Shown: one piece after another, positions 59,297-64,000 of the stretch
Layout: the number at the start of each line of letters is the position of its first letter
Numbering within the stretch: the first letter of the stretch is position 1
Origin: Lonicera japonica
Lineage: Eukaryota; Streptophyta; Magnoliopsida; Dipsacales; Caprifoliaceae
Assembly: GCA_021464415.1 (NCBI GenBank)
Contig: CM038466.1
Span: 23,623,017-23,687,016, forward strand
Length of the DNA stretch: 64,000 bases
Direction of reading: 5' to 3'
Program-made: the position numbers and the translations under genes
The notes under the pieces: generated by a model
Told to the model about the DNA's origin: nothing
Databases searched by the model: none
Seen by the model: the letters and a program-made list of their open reading frames with translations, nothing else

Positions 59297-60970
59297 ATTT
59301 GTTCGCATTGCATTTCAATTTTTCTTGGGTAATCTGTGTATTAATCTATTGCATGGGGGGTTCCTTGCATTTATTTAACCTGCATTGCGTTCTTGTACTC
59401 TCTCTTATTATGATAATAGGAGGACAAATTGGGGACGCTATAGATTCAACTAGTTTATGGGTTTAAGTAAATGCTTTCTTTTTTAAACTGTAAATAAAAT
59501 TCTTAATTTGGTATTTTCTTTGCGTAAATAAGTTCCGAGTTACTGTCATTCATCAAATTTTCCATTTTTTGATAGATAGCGTTGTCTTCTTTGGGGATCC
59601 TATTAGGCTGAAAAACTGATAGGGAGCATCAAAACTCAAAAGAATTCATTTTTTTTGGTAATTAGCTGATAATACCCTTTTGAAGCTTGGGGAATTTTAG
59701 TATTTTACACAGCTAGAGCTAGAAACTTCCTGAAGAGTTTTTGCAATAACCATAAAAATTGACCATGCCTTGGAATAAACGCTAGGTATTGTCCGTGTTA
59801 GACGGCATGCTGGGAAGAATAAAAGCTGACAGGTGAAGAAGAATTATTACTCGTCTCTAATCAGCAACTGTTTAAGTGTAATGTTTACGACATTGAATGC
59901 CAAAAAAAAAGTCCAAAGTCTTCATTAGGGTGGCCAAAATCAGTATCAAGAATTCAAGATTGAGGTTGAGTGAGAGCGGGGCTGTATACTATAAGTGGCA
60001 TTATATGATGCCATTGTCATTGTCATTGCCATCTCTTTTACTTTTCTCTCAAACGAAAGAAATGTTTGTGATAATACATCTTTACAACTAACAGATAACT
60101 TCAAAAAGAAAAGGACAATAAGAGAGGGTCATTATTCAAAAGTATGCTTCTCTGCATATAGAAAGATGGAGTGAGCCTTATCAGACAATTCATTTGTTAA
60201 CAATTCTCGCTTAAAAGACGTGGTTAATTTTTGTAACTATATTATTTTCCTAGCGGTCCCCTAACAGATTAAGTGTTTTATCAAGTGTTTCTCTGTAAAT
60301 CTTTTGCTTGGATTTGTGAAAATAATGAAGTAAGATTGATAATACAAAGGCACAGAATCACAAATTAAGAGAAATTCAAAAAATTGGAAGAGCAAACGAC
60401 ACATTCTAAGGGGAAAAAAATGAATATGTCGAACTCGTTAATTTTTTTTGTTGTGACAAATCTGCATCAGATGATGGCAATTTGCATAGTAAAATTAAAC
60501 ATAATTTCAAGAAAAAAAAAATGTAACATACACCCAAATAAATAATTTTAAAATATGTACAATAATTTAGGCTTCTAAATAATCTGAGTATTCAGATTTC
60601 CAAGTGGTTAACAACGTTTCTATCGCCAAGCAAGGTCACAAGACTTTAAATCAAGCCAAAGCCTATTGGATCCCTCATATTTGGAAATGCTGTTTTGGAA
60701 CACGAAATTCTAAAAGTATTTCAAAGTTGCACTAAGAATGCACTTTAAAGCTTTCAAACTTCTGTCCCATTTTCAGCTTTGAGAGATTCTTTCATCTTCA
60801 AAAGATTTGAGAAAATAAATGTGCCTCTATAATTTTGAGAGTGACTTGAAAGTGAGAACCATTTCTTTCTTAGGCCTTGTGCCTATAAACATACCTCAAT
60901 TCACATGCCCACATAGCAGTGGCATAGTCTCCACTTTTGCAAGAAAACGTTCAGAAACAAGATTTCTCAA
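59297..60970. other. AT-rich intergenic DNA, presumptive promoter side of the subtilase fragment
   Basis: No ORF with family features. Bases 60850-60970, directly before the subtilase-like ATG, are presumably its old promoter and leader. Confidence 0.35.
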
Positions 60971-61209
60971 ATGGCCACTTCACTCTTCTTCTTAATTGGA
61001 TTCCTCTTCTTTTCTGTAACCTTGTTTTTCCATCTCACTCCGCAAGGTTAGGTTACATAGTTTTCGCTGATGTTAATTATATGCCATTGGCTTTCTCAAC
61101 ACAACCTGAGTGGCATTCTTTCTTCATCAGCTTGCTGAATGATAACACAGTGAACTCATCCCCCACATCTCGTAATTCTTCATTCGTACAACGTTGTGGG
61201 TGAGGGTTT

Positions 61210-62554
61210 TGTTGTGTTTTTGCTTGTAATCAATGTTACTAGAATGGTGCAAGTTGGAAAGGTGCAAAAGCGCTTTTGCACCAAGGCGAAAAGGTGGAAA
61301 AGCCCTTTTGCACCTTGGCAGGTAAAAGCCTTTATGTCTATTTTTTCACTTAGGTGGCGTTTAGTAAAAAAATTGAAAACTGAAATCTGAAAACTGAAAA
61401 TTGAAATAGCTGTTTATTTAGTTCTAAAAATTGTATCTGAAAAAATGTTGTTCGTTTGAATATAACACATCTAAAAACTGAATTTTTTTTAATATGACAA
61501 TTTTGTCCTTTTATTTTGATCCCTTATCTCCTATAGTGTCACAACCCAATCTGCTACCCACTTCCCGTCCATTTTGCCCAGCTCCCCCTTCTATCCCTCC
61601 ATTTCACCTCTCTCTCCCATGAAATCCCCCTTCGTATGTTACACATATATGTGTGTATATATATTTATTTCATATTTGAATGTTGAAGATGACATATATA
61701 TTGTGTGTATATAAATATATGTATTATGGGATTTTTCTAAACGAGGGGTTAGAGATGGAAGAACAGAGGTGGGGAGTTGGGTGGAGCTAGAGTTGGTGGA
61801 TGGGGGTTGGGAAGAGGCGGGGGGAATGGTGGTTGTGGTTGTGGGTATTAAAGAGAGAGTGTGTATATAATTTTGTTAAAACAAAGAGGGTAAAATGGAT
61901 ATTTTACACCCTTTAAAATCAAGTTTCAGATTTAAGTGGCAAAGTTGCCCTTTAAAATTTTGAATGAAAATTTTAAGTTTTAGGTGGTAAAAATTAAATG
62001 GCCACTTAATTTGTTAGGTTATTGAACAACTTTTTATATCACTTAAATTTGAAAATTTTAAGTTTTCAGATTTAAGTGGTAAATTAAGTAAAAAGTGAAC
62101 AACACCTTAGTATAAATAAAGATGTTTATTTCTATTTATTGAGGGTGCATTTGCAAGAATAAGGTTATTTCTTGTGAGAGGCTAGCTAAGGTTTAGCTAG
62201 GGTTGAGAGAGTAATCAATTGAAAGTTTGTTCCATTGATTTAGAGTAAGGATTATTGAGAGAGAGTTGGTGTAAATTCTTGGTTGATCAATAAAGTTACT
62301 CCCCTTTTAAGTGGAAGACCCGAAGGGTTCCACATTATCTCCGGTGTGTTTTTCATCTTTGCTTTGCATTTGATTATTGTTGTTCTTTATCTTTTATCCA
62401 TAGTTGCTTGTAAGTGTGTTGGTTATCTTGGTTTGAGCAAAGATCCTATTATTTGTCTGTTTCTGCCCACCAAGTGTTTGTGAAAATTCCCGAAAGGGAT
62501 TTCTTGGGTATATTTGTAGATTGGGACTAAGAAATTGTTCCCACATTCACAACA
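61210..62554. mobile_element. Solo LTR in the subtilase fragment, with nested MITE
   Basis: It begins TGTTGTG and ends CACAACA (7-bp perfect inversion). The flanks GGTTT (61205-61209) and AGTTT (62555-62559) match at 4 of 5. The minus-strand paralogue has the uninterrupted GGGTTTTGCAGC, which confirms the insertion point. Without the nested element the LTR is about 590 bp. The words ACCCGAAGGGTTCC and CCCGAAAGGGATTTC near its end are small hairpins. Confidence 0.82.
61353..62106. mobile_element. PIF/Harbinger-like element nested in the solo LTR, TTA TSD
   Basis: TTA flanks (61350-61352, 62107-62109) enclose GGTGGCGTTTAGT and, inverted, GGTGTTGTTCACT. Subterminal AAACTGAAA/TTTCAGATTTAAGTGG words are inverted copies. 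At 754 bp it is non-coding, with TA-rich and G-rich stretches. Similar inner words occur at 12830-13010. Confidence 0.6.
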
Positions 62555-63005
62555 AGTTTTGCAGCAAGATTAACATGAGAAGAAGCCAATGAACTTGTTA
62601 AGAAGCCCAATGTCACTGAGGACGCTTTAAACTACGTGGCAACAAGCTTCACACAACCTGATCACGGGACTTATTGGGGCTGAATGTGAACTATCGTCTC
62701 TGGCCAGAGGACTTCGGTGAGAATGTCATCATTAGTTTGGTCGATTGTGGCTTCTGGCCCAAGAGTGCGAGCTTCAACAACAATGGGCTCGGACCCGTTC
62801 CTTCTGTTTGGAAAGACGAGTTGAATTATGTCTTCAATTCCTAGTTGGTTTAGGCTTTCTTTTTTTTTTAGTTCTACGAAGGTCTAGTCTTGTTTTGTCT
62901 ACTTACTTTTTATTGGAATCCTAAATTTATGGGAAAGATTCTGTTTTGGCTTTACAACACTGAATTTACCAATGGTTTTCTAGTACAAGCTAGAATTGAT
63001 TTGCC

Positions 63006-63532
63006 ACTTGTTTTGCAAACAGAAGGAATTAGTCCAAGCGCATTGTCCTGTTGAAGCCTGCAGTCTCAGGCCAGATACCACTATCGACCAGACCGATGAT
63101 GACATTCTCACCGAACTCGGTGTCTGGCCAGAGACCATAGTTCACTGCAATTACCCCAAGAAACTCTGGTGATCGGGGTGTGTGAAGCATTGTTGCCACA
63201 TAGTAAAGAATGACAGCTGTGACACCGGGCTTCTTAGCAAGTTCATTGGCTTCATCTTGTATTAATCTTGCTGCAAAACCCTTCCCCACAACATTGTATG
63301 TATAGAAAACGTACACTAGGCGTGGAGGGTGAGTTCACTTTATTATCAGATAGTTATGAGCTGATCATGAAATGAAGTGATACTACTCGCCTTGCGTTGA
63401 GAAAACTATTGCCATATATAGAATTAATTAACATCAGCAAAAGCTATGTAACTTGACATTGTGGAGTGAGATGGAAAAATAGGAACTACAGAAAGGAAGA
63501 GGAATTAAGCCGATGAGGAACAAGAAGGCCAT
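63006..63532 (-). pseudogene. Second subtilase 5' fragment, minus strand
   Basis: Minus-strand ATG at 63532 opens MAFLFLIGLIPLP (signal-peptide-like), then frame loss before SSYIAFADVN*. The longest open part, 63316-63029, is YTYNVVGKGFAARLIQDEAN, ELAKKPGVTAV, TRSPEFLGV-like text (written TPRSPEFLGV), and FGENVIIGLVDSGIWPE. The last is the catalytic Asp motif of S8 subtilases, intact here. A further shift at AGFNRTM leads to TAA. Similarity ends at the same point as in the + copy. It lacks the His, Asn and Ser regions. Confidence 0.85.
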
Positions 63533-63799
63533 TCCATAAATCTTGTTTCTGTATATTTGGATGCTGGGGGGTCTGGCTCCTCTTCTGCCGCTGGTATTCG
63601 GGAAGTGGTATATAGGAACAATCATTCAGTTTGCATGATTGGTCAAATAGCTGCATGCCATGTGCAAAATGCAGATATGTTATTTTGAAATTTTACCATA
63701 AATATGATATGGAGATCGAGAAAGGAATAATTGTATTTTCAGGCAAGAAGCTTGTGATTGGAGGATTGTTTTGAAGAAGATTGGAAGTGCAGTGATTGA

Positions 63800-63830
<31 letters not shown>

Positions 63831-64000
63831 GAACTGGAGAACAAAGAGATGTTTTGCTAACTGGATTTTGTGTAACGAGTGAGGTATTAGGGTGTTGTTA
63901 GTCTCTGTGTGTGTTAGGTGTAGTGTGTATTTTGTTTTGATGGATCTGATTGAATAACTTTGGGTTCATAATATATTTTTTAATTTTTCCAAAAAAATAA
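63533..64000. other. Right edge, no gene seen
   Basis: This would be the promoter side of the minus-strand subtilase fragment. It contains TA and TG dinucleotide runs (63801-63830) and otherwise nothing recognisable. Confidence 0.4.

Larger units (their letters stand above)
60971..62844 (+). pseudogene. Subtilase (SBT) 5' fragment, broken, split by a solo LTR
   Basis: The ATG at 60971 gives a signal-peptide-like MATSLFFLIGFLFFS... leader to LTPQG, then a stop. One base-register shift later the I9 propeptide continues as LGYIVFADVNYMPLAFSTQ and EWHSFFISLLNDN. The LTR (61210-62554) interrupts it. It resumes as FAARLT*EEANELVKKP and, after another shift, LWPEDFGENVIISLVDCGFW with PKSASFNNNGLGP and VPSVWKDEL. 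The catalytic Asp region reads VDCGFWPKS instead of VD[ST]GIWPES. The His and Ser regions are absent. Confidence 0.85.

Overview
This is a 64 kb window of plant nuclear DNA. It has small exons, long AT-rich introns with GT/AG borders, TIR-domain immune genes, plant LINE and Copia remnants, MITEs and solo LTRs. The TIR genes in TNL-like exon structure, together with a plant GRIP golgin, point to a dicot; I cannot name the species.

Left end (1-6.2 kb): the 3' part of one well-conserved gene, a GRIP-domain golgin. Fourteen exons on the + strand give 416 residues in one continuous frame. Its 5' part lies outside the window.

Middle (about 9.4-58.9 kb): a cluster of TIR-X ('TX') loci, meaning TIR proteins whose second coding exon begins like the NB-ARC linker of a TNL but stops after a few dozen residues. 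They share one layout: a non-coding 5' exon ending at a GTAATTC-type donor, a long leader intron, a TIR exon ending ...ADG/ANG at GG^GTAA, and a short exon starting GYEAKFIQ or GYEPKFIR. Two loci look intact. TX2 is on + (22128-23756, Phe-rich tail). TX5 is on - (36891-39024, a Ser-Asp acidic tail I found by matching its splice site and exon to TX2). The others are broken: TX1 (lost ATG and a frameshift), TX3 (TIR missing), TX4 (nonsense and truncation), an exon remnant at 40.4 kb, and TX6 (nonsense codons and a solo LTR inside the TIR exon). From 22 to 34 kb the gene's modules (leader, TIR end plus tail, 3' flank) are duplicated and re-joined at short microhomologies.

Mobile DNA fills much of the rest. 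Elements with target-site duplications (TSDs) that I can read include three hAT-like elements, a hAT-like element carrying a nested solo LTR, two Mutator-like elements, Tourist/PIF-like MITEs, five solo LTRs, a SINE-like insertion and a 5'-truncated LINE sitting in a dead Copia gag. One Mutator-like element (51298-52383) carries a symmetric array of six 22-bp imperfect palindromes on a 34-bp period.

Right end (61-63.5 kb): two broken subtilase 5' fragments face each other tail to tail as an inverted repeat, one of them interrupted by a solo LTR. No tRNA, rRNA or CRISPR locus was recognised.
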